Shown here: positions 30,315 through 38,987 of the stretch, piece by piece
Layout of the letters: every line of letters begins with the position of its first letter
How positions within the stretch are numbered: the first letter of the stretch is position 1
Source: Rhizobiales bacterium UBA1912
GTDB taxonomy: Bacteria > Pseudomonadota > Alphaproteobacteria > Rhizobiales > Devosiaceae
DNA length: 39,117 nucleotides
NCBI GenBank assembly: GCA_002337455.1
Contig: DDGC01000004.1
Coordinates: forward strand, 1-39,117
Direction of reading: 5' to 3'
Made by a program: the position numbers and the translations under genes
The notes under the pieces: model-generated
The model's database searches: none
Seen by the model: the letters and a program-made list of their open reading frames with translations, nothing else
Told to the model about the DNA's origin: nothing

Positions 30315-31541
30315 ATGAAGCGCGTTGTGGTCACCGGCATGGGGATCGTCTCCTCGATCGGAAACACTCTCGACGAGGTGCTCGACAGCCTTAAAAGTGC
30401 GCGGCCGGGGATTTCCCGGGCGCAGGACTATGCCGACCTGGGCTTTCGCTGCCAGGTTCATGGCGCGCCCACGCTCGACCCGTTCGAAGTGCTCGACCGG
30501 CGCACCACGCGGTTTATGGCCAAGGGCGCTGCCTGGAACTATATCGCCATGCAGCAGGCCATCGAGATGGCCGGGCTCGAGGAAAAAGACGTCAAGAACC
30601 CGCGCACCGGGATCGTGATGGGTTCGGGCGGCCCCTCGACACGGGCCGTCGTTGAAGCCGCCGACATCACCCGCGAGAAAAAGAGCCCCAAGCGCATCGG
30701 CCCGCTTGCCGTGCCCAAGGCCATGAGCTCGACGGCCTCTGCGACGCTGGCCACCGCTTACGGCATTCTGGGGGTCAATTATTCGATCTCTTCGGCCTGT
30801 GCGACGTCGAAGCATTGCATCGGCAACGCCTACGAGCAGATTCAGCTGGGCAAGCAGGATATCGTTTTTGCCGGCGGCCACGAAGATCTCGACTGGTCGA
30901 TGTCGAACCTGTTCGACGCCATGGGCGCCATGAGTTCGAACTTCAACGACACGCCGGAAGTCGCTTCGCGCGCCTATGACGCCAACCGCGACGGGTTCGT
31001 GATTGCCGGCGGTGCCGGAGTTCTGGTGCTCGAGGAATACGAGCACGCCAAGGCGCGCGGCGCCAACATCATTGCCGAATTGATCGGCTATGGCGCGACT
31101 TCGGACGGCTACGACATGGTGGCGCCTTCCGGTGAAGGCGCGATCCGCTGCATGCGGATGGCGCTTGAAACGGTCAAGGCGCCAATCGACTATATCAACC
31201 CGCACGCCACTTCGACCCCTGTGGGCGACCGCAAGGAAATCGAAGCGCTGCGCGAAGTGTTTGGCAATGAGGACAAGTGCCCGCCGCTGTCGGCCACCAA
31301 GTCGCTTACCGGACATTCGCTGGGCGCGACGGGCGTGCAGGAGTGCATCTATTCGCTGCTCATGATGCATAACCGCTTTATCTGCGAGAGCGCCAATATC
31401 GAAACCCTCGATCCCGAATTCGAGGACATGCCCATTCTGCGCCAGCGCCGCGACAATGTGGATCTCGGTGTTGTGCTGTCCAACAGTTTTGGGTTCGGTG
31501 GAACGAACGCCACGCTGGTGTTCAAGCATATGGATGCTTGA
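30315..31541 (+). CDS. fabB: 3-oxoacyl-ACP synthase I
   Basis: A 408-residue KAS I that extends the unsaturated acyl chain made by FabA. The Cys-His-His triad is C162 in SISSACATSKHCIG, H297 in INPHATSTPVGD and H334 in SLTGHSLGATG. The C-terminus SNSFGFGGTNATLVF is complete. AAGGGG precedes the ATG at 30315. fabI, which often follows, is absent; the convergent ThiF-like gene comes next. Confidence 0.97.
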   Translation: MKRVVVTGMGIVSSIGNTLDEVLDSLKSARPGISRAQDYADLGFRCQVHGAPTLDPFEVLDRRTTRFMAKGAAWNYIAMQQAIEMAGLEEKDVKNPRTGIVMGSGGPSTRAVVEAADITREKKSPKRIGPLAVPKAMSSTASATLATAYGILGVNYSISSACATSKHCIGNAYEQIQLGKQDIVFAGGHEDLDWSMSNLFDAMGAMSSNFNDTPEVASRAYDANRDGFVIAGGAGVLVLEEYEHAKARGANIIAELIGYGATSDGYDMVAPSGEGAIRCMRMALETVKAPIDYINPHATSTPVGDRKEIEALREVFGNEDKCPPLSATKSLTGHSLGATGVQECIYSLLMMHNRFICESANIETLDPEFEDMPILRQRRDNVDLGVVLSNSFGFGGTNATLVFKHMDA

Positions 31542-31600
31542 GGGTTAGATTTCCCGCTCAGCAAGGCCCCCTGGTGTTTACTACTGCCGCATCGGCATGC

Positions 31601-31652
31601 TTAGCCCTCGCCCCTTGGGGGAGAGGGTGGCCGGCAGGCCGGTGAGGGGGGC
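31601..31652. repeat. Extragenic palindrome between fabB and the ThiF-like gene
   Basis: Hairpin CCCTCGCCCC/GGGGGAGAGGG followed by GGCCGGCAGGCCGG, itself a near-palindrome, then GTGAGGGGGGC. The last part recurs, inverted, at 662-690. Such 'ccctcgcccc' repeats are common between genes in this order. It separates convergent genes. Confidence 0.65.
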
Positions 31653-31660
31653 TTCTTCCA

Positions 31661-32401
31661 CTACCTGTACCCCATGATCCGGCTTTCGCCGGTGCGGGCC
31701 GAATAAAGCAGCAATTTTCCCAGCAGCGGTTCGCCGAAGCCGGCGAGGTATTTGATGGCTTCGTTGGCCATCATGGTGCCGACTATGCCCGGAAGGACGT
31801 TGAGCACGCCGACGAGTTCGCAGGGCGGACTGTCTTCGGGGGTGGGATCGACGGGATAGAGTTTATCAAAATCGGGCCAATAGGTGCCGTCCTCGCGCGT
31901 CATATAGGGCGCCAGAACCGTGACCGAGCCGTCGAAGGAGCCAAGGGCGCCTGTGACGAGCGGGATTTTGAGGTCCGCACAGGCGGCAGCCACCGCGCGT
32001 TTGGCGGCGAAACTGTCTGTGCCCTCGACAACCAGATCGGCGCTGGCCAACAGAGTTTTGGCATTTTCGGGGGTCAGGTGCTCGACGCGCGCAGAAACGT
32101 CTATCTCGGGATTGAGCCGCGCGGCGAAACGGGCTGCCGCTTCAGCCTTGGGCGTGTCCAGATCGGCGTCTGCATAGATCACCTGGCGGGAGAGGTTGGA
32201 CAGCGAGACCGTATCGGGATCGATGATGGTCAGCCTGCCGATTCCGGCCCCGGCGAGATAGGCGATCACCGGCACGCCCAGCCCGCCGGCGCCGACAATG
32301 ACCACATGGGCCGCGCTGAGCCGTTGCTGGCCCGCGCCACCCATATCCTTTAGAACGATATGGCGGGCGTAGCGTGCCGATTGAGTGGGTGTCAGCGCCA
32401 C
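31661..32401 (-). CDS. ThiF/MoeB-family adenylyltransferase-like protein
   Basis: A 246-residue E1-like ATP-binding fold protein. The nucleotide-binding motif is VVIVGAGGLGVPVIAYLAGA (residues 33-52), and arginine and aspartate residues follow in IIDPDTVSLSNLSRQV. The probable catalytic cysteine lies in SPPCELVGVLNVLPGIVG. The CxxC zinc pairs of typical MoeB/ThiF are missing. The usual CYRCLFP-type region is replaced by TYWPDFDKLYP. It may activate MoaD, ThiS or another sulfur carrier, but none is encoded nearby. It starts with GTG 3 bases after the DUF2259 gene, so the pair is probably co-transcribed. Confidence 0.85.
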   Translation of the reverse strand: MALTPTQSARYARHIVLKDMGGAGQQRLSAAHVVIVGAGGLGVPVIAYLAGAGIGRLTIIDPDTVSLSNLSRQVIYADADLDTPKAEAAARFAARLNPEIDVSARVEHLTPENAKTLLASADLVVEGTDSFAAKRAVAAACADLKIPLVTGALGSFDGSVTVLAPYMTREDGTYWPDFDKLYPVDPTPEDSPPCELVGVLNVLPGIVGTMMANEAIKYLAGFGEPLLGKLLLYSARTGESRIMGYR

Positions 32402-32404
32402 CCT

Positions 32405-33154
32405 CTACTCGGCATCGCCGACGGGCAGGGCGATAAAGCGCCGGTCGGGGCCTTCAAAGCCATGCGACCAGACCGAGAGAACGGCGACGGCCGACGAATT
32501 GTCCCAAGCGCCGAACGGGTTGAAGATTCCGTAGAATTTATACGTGATGACGCAATGGCGCGAAGCGGGGACGCGGGTATCGCGATAGATTTCTTCGGTG
32601 ATGCCGTTGGACTGGCCCATCACGGCAACGCCCATCGGACTGCCTTCAAAAAAGCTGCAATCCTGCGACGAGGGCGCCTTGAAGATCTCGAGGTTCAGTG
32701 CGTATTCGCCTTCGATTTCGGCAAGGCCGTAGCTGGGGATGCCATAGGCGATCGACAGGCCGTCATCGTCCAACTCGCCATCGCCGCGCAGGGCAATGGG
32801 AACAGCGGGACGGGAAATACCAAACTCGGCCAGGGCCAATTGGGCATCGGAGAACGCTTCGGCACGGGCCGCGGTGACGGGGATCATTTCATTATCGATG
32901 CGCGTCTCGAACGGAGCGCCGCCGACGAAACTGTCTGTGGTGAGATCGATCAGGAAAATTTCCGCATAGGCAAAACCCGAGCCGTCCTGAATGCCGAACT
33001 GCTCGAAGGCGAAATAACGCCCGTCTTCGGAATAGCCGAGGGCATCGAACTGGGCGCTGTCGCCGGCGAAGGCGGGAAAGGAAACCGCAAGGGCAAGCGC
33101 CGGGCCAAGCCATTTTAAGTGGTCGCGCTTCCGAACCGAAAAAGCGGTTCCCAT
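32405..33154 (-). CDS. DUF2259-family secreted protein
   Basis: A 249-residue exported protein of unknown role. The family core is LGYSEDGRYFAFEQFGIQDG then SGFAYAEIFLIDL. A signal peptide with KRDHLKWLGPALALAVSFPA ends at AFA-GD. The only ATG in frame before the hydrophobic core is at 33154, and it lies inside an expanded copy of the dispersed palindrome (33125-33193). No clear ribosome-binding site precedes it, so the true start may use a rarer codon. It lies 40 bases downstream of dut. Confidence 0.75.
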   Translation of the reverse strand: MGTAFSVRKRDHLKWLGPALALAVSFPAFAGDSAQFDALGYSEDGRYFAFEQFGIQDGSGFAYAEIFLIDLTTDSFVGGAPFETRIDNEMIPVTAARAEAFSDAQLALAEFGISRPAVPIALRGDGELDDDGLSIAYGIPSYGLAEIEGEYALNLEIFKAPSSQDCSFFEGSPMGVAVMGQSNGITEEIYRDTRVPASRHCVITYKFYGIFNPFGAWDNSSAVAVLSVWSHGFEGPDRRFIALPVGDAE

Positions 33155-33193
33155 TCCCGATCGGGGTCGAGGACATGCTTTTTCTGGAAACGC
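33125..33193. repeat. Expanded dispersed palindrome spanning the dut/DUF2259 junction
   Basis: Outer arms GCGCTTCC/GGAAACGC and inner arms GAAAAAGC/GCTTTTTC. The loop is about 30 bases instead of 3-5, from an insertion around 33149-33177 that contains CCCGATCGGGG. The element ends two bases before the dut stop codon and covers the start codon of the DUF2259 gene. Confidence 0.75.
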
Positions 33194-33194
33194 T

Positions 33195-33641
33195 CTAAGT
33201 ACCCGTCGAACCAAATCCACCAGTGCCACGTTCGGTCTCCTCGAGTTCGTCCACTTCCAAAAGCGCGATGTCGGGCACGGCGGCAATCACCATCTGGGCG
33301 ATTCTGTCGCCGCGCCTGATCTCGAACGGGTCGGGGCCGTGATTGACAAGGATGGCCTTGACCTCCCCGCGGTAATCGGCGTCGACAGTGCCGGGCGCAT
33401 TGAGCACGGTAACACCGTGCCGGGCAGCAAGGCCAGAGCGGGGCCGGATCTGGGCCTCGTAGCCGACCGGCACGGCAAGCGCGAACCCGCACGGCACGAG
33501 CGCAAAGGCGCCGGGGGCGATGACGAGGGTTTCGCCCTCTGTCACCGCCGCGGCGATGTCGTGCCCCGATGCGCCCATGCTCTGGCGCATGGGCAGGGGC
33601 AGGCCCCGCCCATGCTCAAGCCATTTGAACCTGACTGTCAT
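33195..33641 (-). CDS. dut: dUTP diphosphatase
   Basis: A 148-residue trimeric dUTPase that lowers dUTP and supplies dUMP. Motifs in order: SGHDIAAAV, IRPRSGLAARHG, LNAPGTVDADYRGEV (nucleotide and metal site), RIAQMV, and the C-terminal arm RGTGGFGSTGT. The start overlaps nothing; the lipoprotein gene ends 3 bases upstream. The arrangement coaBC, then dut, is common near oriC in this order; here a lipoprotein gene lies between. Confidence 0.96.
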   Translation of the reverse strand: MTVRFKWLEHGRGLPLPMRQSMGASGHDIAAAVTEGETLVIAPGAFALVPCGFALAVPVGYEAQIRPRSGLAARHGVTVLNAPGTVDADYRGEVKAILVNHGPDPFEIRRGDRIAQMVIAAVPDIALLEVDELEETERGTGGFGSTGT

Positions 33642-33644
33642 GGC

Positions 33645-34238
33645 CTATTTCTGGACGATCGCGTAGATTTCTTCGGGCATTTCGAGGGTGGCCGCGAACA
33701 GATCAACGAAGGGAATTTCATAGCTTGCCGACATGCCATCGGCGGAAATTTCCATGTTGGTGTCAACGATCGTACCGCCGGTCACCGCGATGGTGATGGC
33801 ATGGCCCTCAAACATCGAGGTGATCATCGCCTGCATCTGGGGGTCCTGTTCCTCGCCCATGCTTTCATCGAGCGAATCGGCGAGATCGCCGGTCGGGAAG
33901 GAAACACGCACCTGACCGCCGCCAATGGCTTCGATCACCGGGCCCTCGCCTTCTTCCTCGTCGAAATCGAGCTCGTCGAAGGGACCGGATTCGATGACAA
34001 CGCAATCGATCATGTCGCCGTTTTCGATCAATTCACCCTCGGCGCAGAATTCCTCGTCGCCGGCCTCGACCTGCGCATTCATCATCTCAACCATGTCGGC
34101 GGCCATGGAGGTGACCATGGTGGCCTCGGCCTCGGTCTCGCTTTGGACGTCGACAGTCATCGAAACGTCCATGCATGCGGTAAGCAACAGGGCCAGTCCG
34201 CCGGCGCCGGCCAGGCGGGTCATTGTGGTCATGGTCAT
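33645..34238 (-). CDS. Small acidic lipoprotein, unknown function
   Basis: A 197-residue predicted lipoprotein. The signal ends in the lipobox LLLTACMD, with the lipidated Cys at residue 22. The mature part is strongly acidic (FDELDFDEEEGEG, MGEEQDPQMQ) and has two further cysteines (FCAEGE, DCVVIE). I recognise no domain. The ATG at 34238 is used with AAGGGA upstream. It lies 3 bases upstream of dut and downstream of coaBC, so a shared transcript is likely. Confidence 0.75.
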   Translation of the reverse strand: MTMTTMTRLAGAGGLALLLTACMDVSMTVDVQSETEAEATMVTSMAADMVEMMNAQVEAGDEEFCAEGELIENGDMIDCVVIESGPFDELDFDEEEGEGPVIEAIGGGQVRVSFPTGDLADSLDESMGEEQDPQMQAMITSMFEGHAITIAVTGGTIVDTNMEISADGMSASYEIPFVDLFAATLEMPEEIYAIVQK

Positions 34239-34303
34239 TGGGCATCCCTTCCTCAACAATCTGGCGCACTGTGGTCGGAAACAGCCGCGTTTTGCAAGTC
34301 GCC

Positions 34304-34385
34304 AGAGCATTTCCGCGCTTCTTCGAATCGCGAAAATTCTCCTACTCCCTGGTTTGTCGCGCTCACGAACCGGCGGCAAAATGGC
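34304..34385. repeat. Bipartite dispersed element truncated at the coaBC stop
   Basis: Module 1 (34304-34340) is an imperfect hairpin with AGAGCATTT and CGCGAAAATTCT. The linker GGTTTGTCGCG follows. Only the left half of module 2 remains (CTCACGAACCGG). The coaBC stop codon lies inside this half. Confidence 0.6.
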
Positions 34386-35586
34386 TTGCGATCCGATCCG
34401 CCAGTTTTTCGGCCACCGCGGTTTTCGATTGCGGCCCCCAGTCGTCCACCCCGGTGCCATCTAGGAACAGGATGCGCGTGTCGGCACCGCCGAAAACGCC
34501 AGTTCCCGGGCTCACGTCGTTGGCCAGCAGCCAGTCGCTCCCCTTGCGCGCCAGCTTGTTGCGGGCATGGGTTTCAAGGTTTCCCGTTTCGGCGGCAAAC
34601 CCGATGACCAGGGCAGGACGCTCGCCTGCCGGGAGGTGGGATACCGAAGCGAGAATGTCGGGGTTGGCGACGAATTCGAGTTCCGGCGCGGTGCCGGACG
34701 CGTCCTTTTTGAGCTTGGCATCGGCGGGTTCGGCGATACGCCAATCGGCAACAGCGGCGGTAAAGATCGCGGCATCTGCCGGGAGGGCTGCCCTGACCGC
34801 TGCTTCCATTTCGAGGGCCGTTTCTACGGCGACGATTTCGCAGCCTTTGGGGTTTGCAAATTCGGCCGGGCCGGTGACGAATTTGACGATGGCGCCCTGA
34901 GCCGCCAGCGCCTCGGCAATGGCGGTGCCCTGCCGTCCCGATGAGGCGTTGGAGATGTATCGGACCGGATCGATCGGCTCGCGAGTGGGCCCGGAGGTGA
35001 CGAGTATCGTTTTGCCCTCTAGCGGACGAGGGCCGGCTCCATGGGCGAAATGATCCTCGATGGCGACCAGAATGTCTTCGGGCTCGCCCATGCGTCCAGC
35101 GCCGAATTCACCGCACGCCATATCGCCCTCTTCGGGGCCGACGAAGGCAATGCCGTCCCTGCGCAGGGTTTCGATGTTGCGGCGGGTGGCGGGTGCTTCC
35201 CACATGCGCACGTTCATGGCCGGGGCGGCAAGAACCGGGGTTATGGTGGCCAAAAGGCAGGTGGTGGCCAGATCGTCTGCCAACCCGTTGGCCATGCGCG
35301 CCAGGATGTTGGCGGTGGCAGGAGCGACAACGACAAGATCGGCCGAGCGGGACAGCTCGATATGGCCAATCTCGGCCTCGCGGGTGAGATCGAAAAGATC
35401 GGACAGGGCCGGGCGACCGCAGAGCGTGGAAATGGTCAGGGGGGAAACAAACTGTTTTGCCCCTTCGGTCAGGATCACCTGCACGGTGCCGCCCGCTTTC
35501 TGGATCAGGCGGATCAGCGTGATGGCCTTATAGGCGGCAATGCCGCCCGAGATGATCAAAAGGATATGCTTGCCGGCAACACTCAC
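34363..35586 (-). CDS. coaBC: Bifunctional CoaBC (phosphopantothenate-cysteine ligase / PPC decarboxylase)
   Basis: A 407-residue two-domain enzyme for two steps of coenzyme A synthesis. CoaC half: flavin-binding ISGGIAAYKAITLIR, PATANILARMANGLADDL, and APAMNVRMW; the catalytic Cys is in GDMACGEFGAGRMGE. CoaB half from about residue 190: LVTSGPTREPIDPVRYISNA, then SSGRQGTAIAEALAAQGA, and KLKKDASGTAPELEF. It begins with GTG and overlaps the ubiB stop by four bases (GTGA), so translation is coupled. Confidence 0.96.
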   Translation of the reverse strand: MSVAGKHILLIISGGIAAYKAITLIRLIQKAGGTVQVILTEGAKQFVSPLTISTLCGRPALSDLFDLTREAEIGHIELSRSADLVVVAPATANILARMANGLADDLATTCLLATITPVLAAPAMNVRMWEAPATRRNIETLRRDGIAFVGPEEGDMACGEFGAGRMGEPEDILVAIEDHFAHGAGPRPLEGKTILVTSGPTREPIDPVRYISNASSGRQGTAIAEALAAQGAIVKFVTGPAEFANPKGCEIVAVETALEMEAAVRAALPADAAIFTAAVADWRIAEPADAKLKKDASGTAPELEFVANPDILASVSHLPAGERPALVIGFAAETGNLETHARNKLARKGSDWLLANDVSPGTGVFGGADTRILFLDGTGVDDWGPQSKTAVAEKLADRIASHFAAGS

Positions 35587-37130
35587 AGCGCGCCTCCCAG
35601 ATGAGCGATCAGGCTAACGATCGCCAGAACGATTGTCGCAAGGCTCCCCCATTTGAGCGTTTCGATCAACGGATCCTTTTTGTCCTGCCGCAATTGATCG
35701 GCTTCGAGCCGGGTCAGGACGCGTTCGGCACGGCGGCCCAGCTCGGGCAGGCGCTTGGCCAGATCGAGCGCCTCGTCAACGGCCTCTTTGGCGATGTCGA
35801 GCTTGCCCTGCGGGCCGACGGTGCGGCGCACCCATTCTGAAACGACAGGCTCGGCGGCGGTCCACATGTTGAACTGCGGATCGAGCAGGCGGGCAGTGCC
35901 TTCGGCCAGTACCATGTTTTTTTGCAAGAGGACGAGTTCGGGCCGGGCGGTCATGTCGAACAGCTCGGTCACCTCGATCAGCTGGGCCAGAACGCGGGCC
36001 ATGGAAATCTCATCGGCCCCGCGCCCGACCAGCGGTTCGCCAATGGCGCGGATGGCCTGGGCGAAATCGTCGATGGTGTGGGTTTCGGGCACATAGCCGA
36101 TATCGATATGGAGCTCGGCCACGCGGTAGTAATCGCGGGTGATAAAGCCATAGAGGATCTCGGCAAGGAAGCGCTGCTCGCGCTTTCCGATGCGGCCCGT
36201 GATGCCAAAATCGACGGCGACGATGCCGCCGGTTTTGGGGTCGGCAAACAGATTGCCAGGGTGCATGTCGGCGTGGAAAAACCCGTCGCGGATGGCCTGG
36301 CGCAGGAAGCTCTGGATGAGGCTGGCGGCGAGCTTTTTGCGGTCCATCCCGGCGGCCTGGATCTTTTCGGCTTCGCGAATGGGGATGGCGTCGATCCAGC
36401 CGGTGGTGAGGACCGAGCGGCCGGTCTGCTCCCAGAACACGTCGGGGACACCGAAATCTCCGTCGTCGCCGAGATTGTCGGCAAGCTCGGACATGGCAGC
36501 CGCTTCCATGCGCAGATCCATCTCCAGCATGGCCGAGCGGGCCAGCGCGTCGACGATTTTTTTCCCGTTGAAGCGGCGCGTGGCGGGCATGAAGCGCTCG
36601 GCAACCGCGGCCAGGGCGTATAGCCCGTCGAGATCGCTGGCAAAGCGCTCGCGGATCTTGGGGCGCAGGAGCTTGACCGCCACCATGCGTTCGCCCTGCG
36701 GCGTTTGCAGGCGGGCTTTATGGACCTGGGCGATGGATGCGGCGGCAAGGGGGGGCGAGATATCCTTGAGCGCTGCGGCTTTTTCGCCAAGTGCCTCGGC
36801 CAGAAGACCGGGCACCAGCTTTTCGTCGAACGGGGGCAGCGCATCCTGCAGGGCGGCGAGGTCGGAGGCGATTTCAAAGCCGATGATGTCGCGGCGGGTG
36901 GCAAGAACCTGACCGAGCTTGACATAGACCGGGCCGAGCCGGGTCAGCGCGTTGGCGAGCCGCGTGACGCGGCCTGTCTTGCGCACGTCGCGCTTTTCGA
37001 TCAGCCGCGCGATACCGACCATGAGCTTGGCGGAAGGCGGAATGGGATGGCCTTCGGCGAGCGAGAACGCGCCCTCGCGGGCCAGAACGAAGCCGGCCCG
37101 TGCGAGCCTTAGATAGGTTCCGAGCCCCAT
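35583..37130 (-). CDS. ubiB: Ubiquinone biosynthesis kinase-like protein UbiB
   Basis: A 515-residue ABC1/ADCK-type protein required for ubiquinone synthesis. The KxGQ motif is in YVKLGQVLATRRDI. Catalytic-site blocks include SIAQVHKAR, HADMHPGNLFADPK and VDFGITGRIGKREQ. Two hydrophobic segments near the C-terminus (LKWGSLATIVLAIVSLIAHL region) suit membrane attachment. It follows ubiE by two bases and precedes coaBC with overlap, a common arrangement. Confidence 0.96.
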   Translation of the reverse strand: MGLGTYLRLARAGFVLAREGAFSLAEGHPIPPSAKLMVGIARLIEKRDVRKTGRVTRLANALTRLGPVYVKLGQVLATRRDIIGFEIASDLAALQDALPPFDEKLVPGLLAEALGEKAAALKDISPPLAAASIAQVHKARLQTPQGERMVAVKLLRPKIRERFASDLDGLYALAAVAERFMPATRRFNGKKIVDALARSAMLEMDLRMEAAAMSELADNLGDDGDFGVPDVFWEQTGRSVLTTGWIDAIPIREAEKIQAAGMDRKKLAASLIQSFLRQAIRDGFFHADMHPGNLFADPKTGGIVAVDFGITGRIGKREQRFLAEILYGFITRDYYRVAELHIDIGYVPETHTIDDFAQAIRAIGEPLVGRGADEISMARVLAQLIEVTELFDMTARPELVLLQKNMVLAEGTARLLDPQFNMWTAAEPVVSEWVRRTVGPQGKLDIAKEAVDEALDLAKRLPELGRRAERVLTRLEADQLRQDKKDPLIETLKWGSLATIVLAIVSLIAHLGGAL

Positions 37131-37132
37131 GG

Positions 37133-37897
37133 TCAGAGCTTCCAGCCTCCGTGCAGGGCGGCGATATTGCCCGAAAGCGCGGTATGGGTGACGCGCCTGA
37201 AACCTGCGGTTTCGATCATTGCCGAGAAGGTTGCCGGATCGGGGAAGTTGCGAATGGATTCAACTAGATATTGGTAGGGCTGGGCATCGCCGGTGACCAT
37301 CTTGCCCATGGGCGGGATGAGGTGGTCGGAGAAGAGATCATAGATTTTGTCGAGACCCGGAACATCGACGCTCGAAAACTCCAGCACCAGAATGCGGCCG
37401 CCGCGTTTCAGGACGCGGTATGCCTCGCTCAAAGCCTTGTCGATCTGGGGGACGTTGCGGATGCCGAAGGCGATTGTGTAAGCGTCGAAGCTGTTGTTTT
37501 CGAACGGCAATTCCTCAGCATTGGCCTCCACGAACTCGACGTTGGCCGGGTAGCGCCAGGATTTGGCGCGCTCGGCGCCGACGGCCAGCATGTCGGCATT
37601 GATGTCGGAGACCGTTACCTTGGCGTAGCCGTGGCTGGCATTAAGGATGCGCATGGCCACATCGCCGGTGCCGCCGGCCATATCGAGCACGCAATATTGG
37701 CGCGATCCGGAGCGCGGCGGGGCGAGGCGGGCGACCATCAAGTCCTTCCAGACTCTATGGATTCCGCCGCTCATCAGGTCGTTCATCAGATCGTAGCGTG
37801 AGGCCACCTTGTGAAAGACGTCGTTGACCAGGCCCTGCTTTTCGCCCAACGGGACGGTGCGCGTTCCGAAATGGGTGGTCTGAGCGTTATCGGTCAT
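37133..37897 (-). CDS. ubiE: Demethylmenaquinone/2-polyprenyl benzoquinol methyltransferase
   Basis: A 254-residue SAM-dependent class I methyltransferase for ubiquinone synthesis. The SAM motif is VLDMAGGTGDVAMR; other blocks are PFENNSFDAYTIAFGIRNV and LKRGGRILVLEFS. The ATG at 37897 is used (AGAGG upstream); the longer open frame upstream overlaps mutM antisense. It is divergent from mutM, with 126 bases between starts. Confidence 0.96.
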   Translation of the reverse strand: MTDNAQTTHFGTRTVPLGEKQGLVNDVFHKVASRYDLMNDLMSGGIHRVWKDLMVARLAPPRSGSRQYCVLDMAGGTGDVAMRILNASHGYAKVTVSDINADMLAVGAERAKSWRYPANVEFVEANAEELPFENNSFDAYTIAFGIRNVPQIDKALSEAYRVLKRGGRILVLEFSSVDVPGLDKIYDLFSDHLIPPMGKMVTGDAQPYQYLVESIRNFPDPATFSAMIETAGFRRVTHTALSGNIAALHGGWKL

Positions 37898-38023
37898 CTC
37901 GCGCCTCTTCTGCTTGGCTGACAGCCCGGTTATGGGCTTGGCCGATCGATAACGCAAGGTGTAGACCGGTGGCGAAATCGTCGCAAACAATGGCGGCAAA
38001 ATGTATGGACTTGAGTGAAATTC

Positions 38024-38896
38024 ATGCCTGAATTGCCCGAAGTTGAAACCGTGCGGCGCGGACTGGCGCCGTTCATCGAGGGCGCGGTGATCGAGAGCGT
38101 TACGCTCAACCGTCCCGACCTGCGATTTCCGTTTCCCGAAGGGTTTGCTTCCGGGCTTACCGGACAGACGATCACCCATCTTGGGCGGCGGGCCAAATAT
38201 CTGATCGCGACGCTGTCGGGGGGCGGAGTGTGGCTGTCCCATCTTGGGATGACCGGGGCGTTTTTTGTCGCCGACCAACGGCTCGATGAGCCGAGCCGTC
38301 TCAACCCCGGCGACGGCACCGGCAAGCATGTCCATGTGGTGGCCACCCTCACTCATCCCTCGCGCGGGCGCGTGAGTCTATCCTATAGCGATCCGCGGCG
38401 GTTCGGGTTCATGGATCTGTTCGGGCCGGGCGCTGATAACCCCTTTACCGATTCTCTGGGCCCCGAGCCGTTGGGGAACGATCTGAGCGCGCCCTATCTG
38501 GCGCAAAGACTCGAAAACAAGAAGGGGCCGATCAAGACGGTGCTGCTCGACCAGCGGGTGATCGCAGGGCTGGGCAATATCTATGTGTGCGAGGCGCTTT
38601 ATATGAGCGGGATCGATCCGCGGCGGGCCGGGGGCACGCTGAAGGCCGGCGAGATCGAGCTTCTCGTGGCGGCGATCCGGCAGGTGCTGGCGGCGGCGAT
38701 TGCGGCGGGCGGCTCGACGCTCAAGGACTTTGCGAAGGCCGACGGGCAGCCTGGCTATTTCCAGCATTCGTTTGCCGTTTATGGCCATGAGGGCGATCCC
38801 TGCCCCCGGCCGGGATGTGGCGGCACCATAAAGCGAATCGTTCAGGCGGGGCGCAGCACGTTTTTTTGCCCGGCCTGCCAGCGTGAGAGCATTTGA
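38024..38896 (+). CDS. mutM: Formamidopyrimidine-DNA glycosylase
   Basis: A 290-residue MutM that removes 8-oxoguanine and formamidopyrimidines. Active residues P2 and E3 are in MPELPEVETV, and K58 is in the GRRAKYLIATL block. The helix-two-turn-helix contains GLGNIYVCEALYMSGI. The C-terminal zinc finger runs from C260 (CPRPGCGG) to C285 (CPAC). The ATG at 38024 is required by the N-terminal proline. The stop codon is inside a perfect 18-bp inverted repeat. Confidence 0.97.
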   Translation: MPELPEVETVRRGLAPFIEGAVIESVTLNRPDLRFPFPEGFASGLTGQTITHLGRRAKYLIATLSGGGVWLSHLGMTGAFFVADQRLDEPSRLNPGDGTGKHVHVVATLTHPSRGRVSLSYSDPRRFGFMDLFGPGADNPFTDSLGPEPLGNDLSAPYLAQRLENKKGPIKTVLLDQRVIAGLGNIYVCEALYMSGIDPRRAGGTLKAGEIELLVAAIRQVLAAAIAAGGSTLKDFAKADGQPGYFQHSFAVYGHEGDPCPRPGCGGTIKRIVQAGRSTFFCPACQRESI

Positions 38897-38926
38897 AGCG
38901 GTCCTGGAACCGCTTCAAATGCTCTC
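38885..38926 (+). repeat. Perfect 18-bp inverted repeat at the mutM stop (module 1)
   Basis: Arms GAGAGCATTTGAAGCGGT and its exact reverse complement, with loop CCTGGA. The left arm contains the mutM stop codon. It is the best copy of module 1 of the dispersed bipartite element and could stabilise or end the mutM transcript. Confidence 0.85.
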
Positions 38927-38942
38927 AGTGTTTTGGTTTGTC

Positions 38943-38987
38943 GCGCTTCCGAACCGGACAAGCGGTGCCCACTTGTCCTGGAAGCGC
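38943..38987. repeat. Dispersed palindrome, module 2, near-consensus copy
   Basis: Outer arms GCGCTTCC/GGAAGCGC and inner arms GACAAG/CTTGTC. It is preceded by the linker GGTTTGTCGCG and by module 1 (38885-38926), and followed by TCTAAAGCG. The full bipartite element thus spans 38885-38995. Confidence 0.9.

Noticed and set aside
30186..31529. 447-codon minus-strand frame opposite fabB
   Set aside because: Antisense to a complete FabB with intact catalytic residues.
33339..34607. 422-codon plus-strand frame across dut, the lipoprotein and coaBC
   Set aside because: It spans parts of three minus-strand genes and their spacers, so it cannot be a single real protein.
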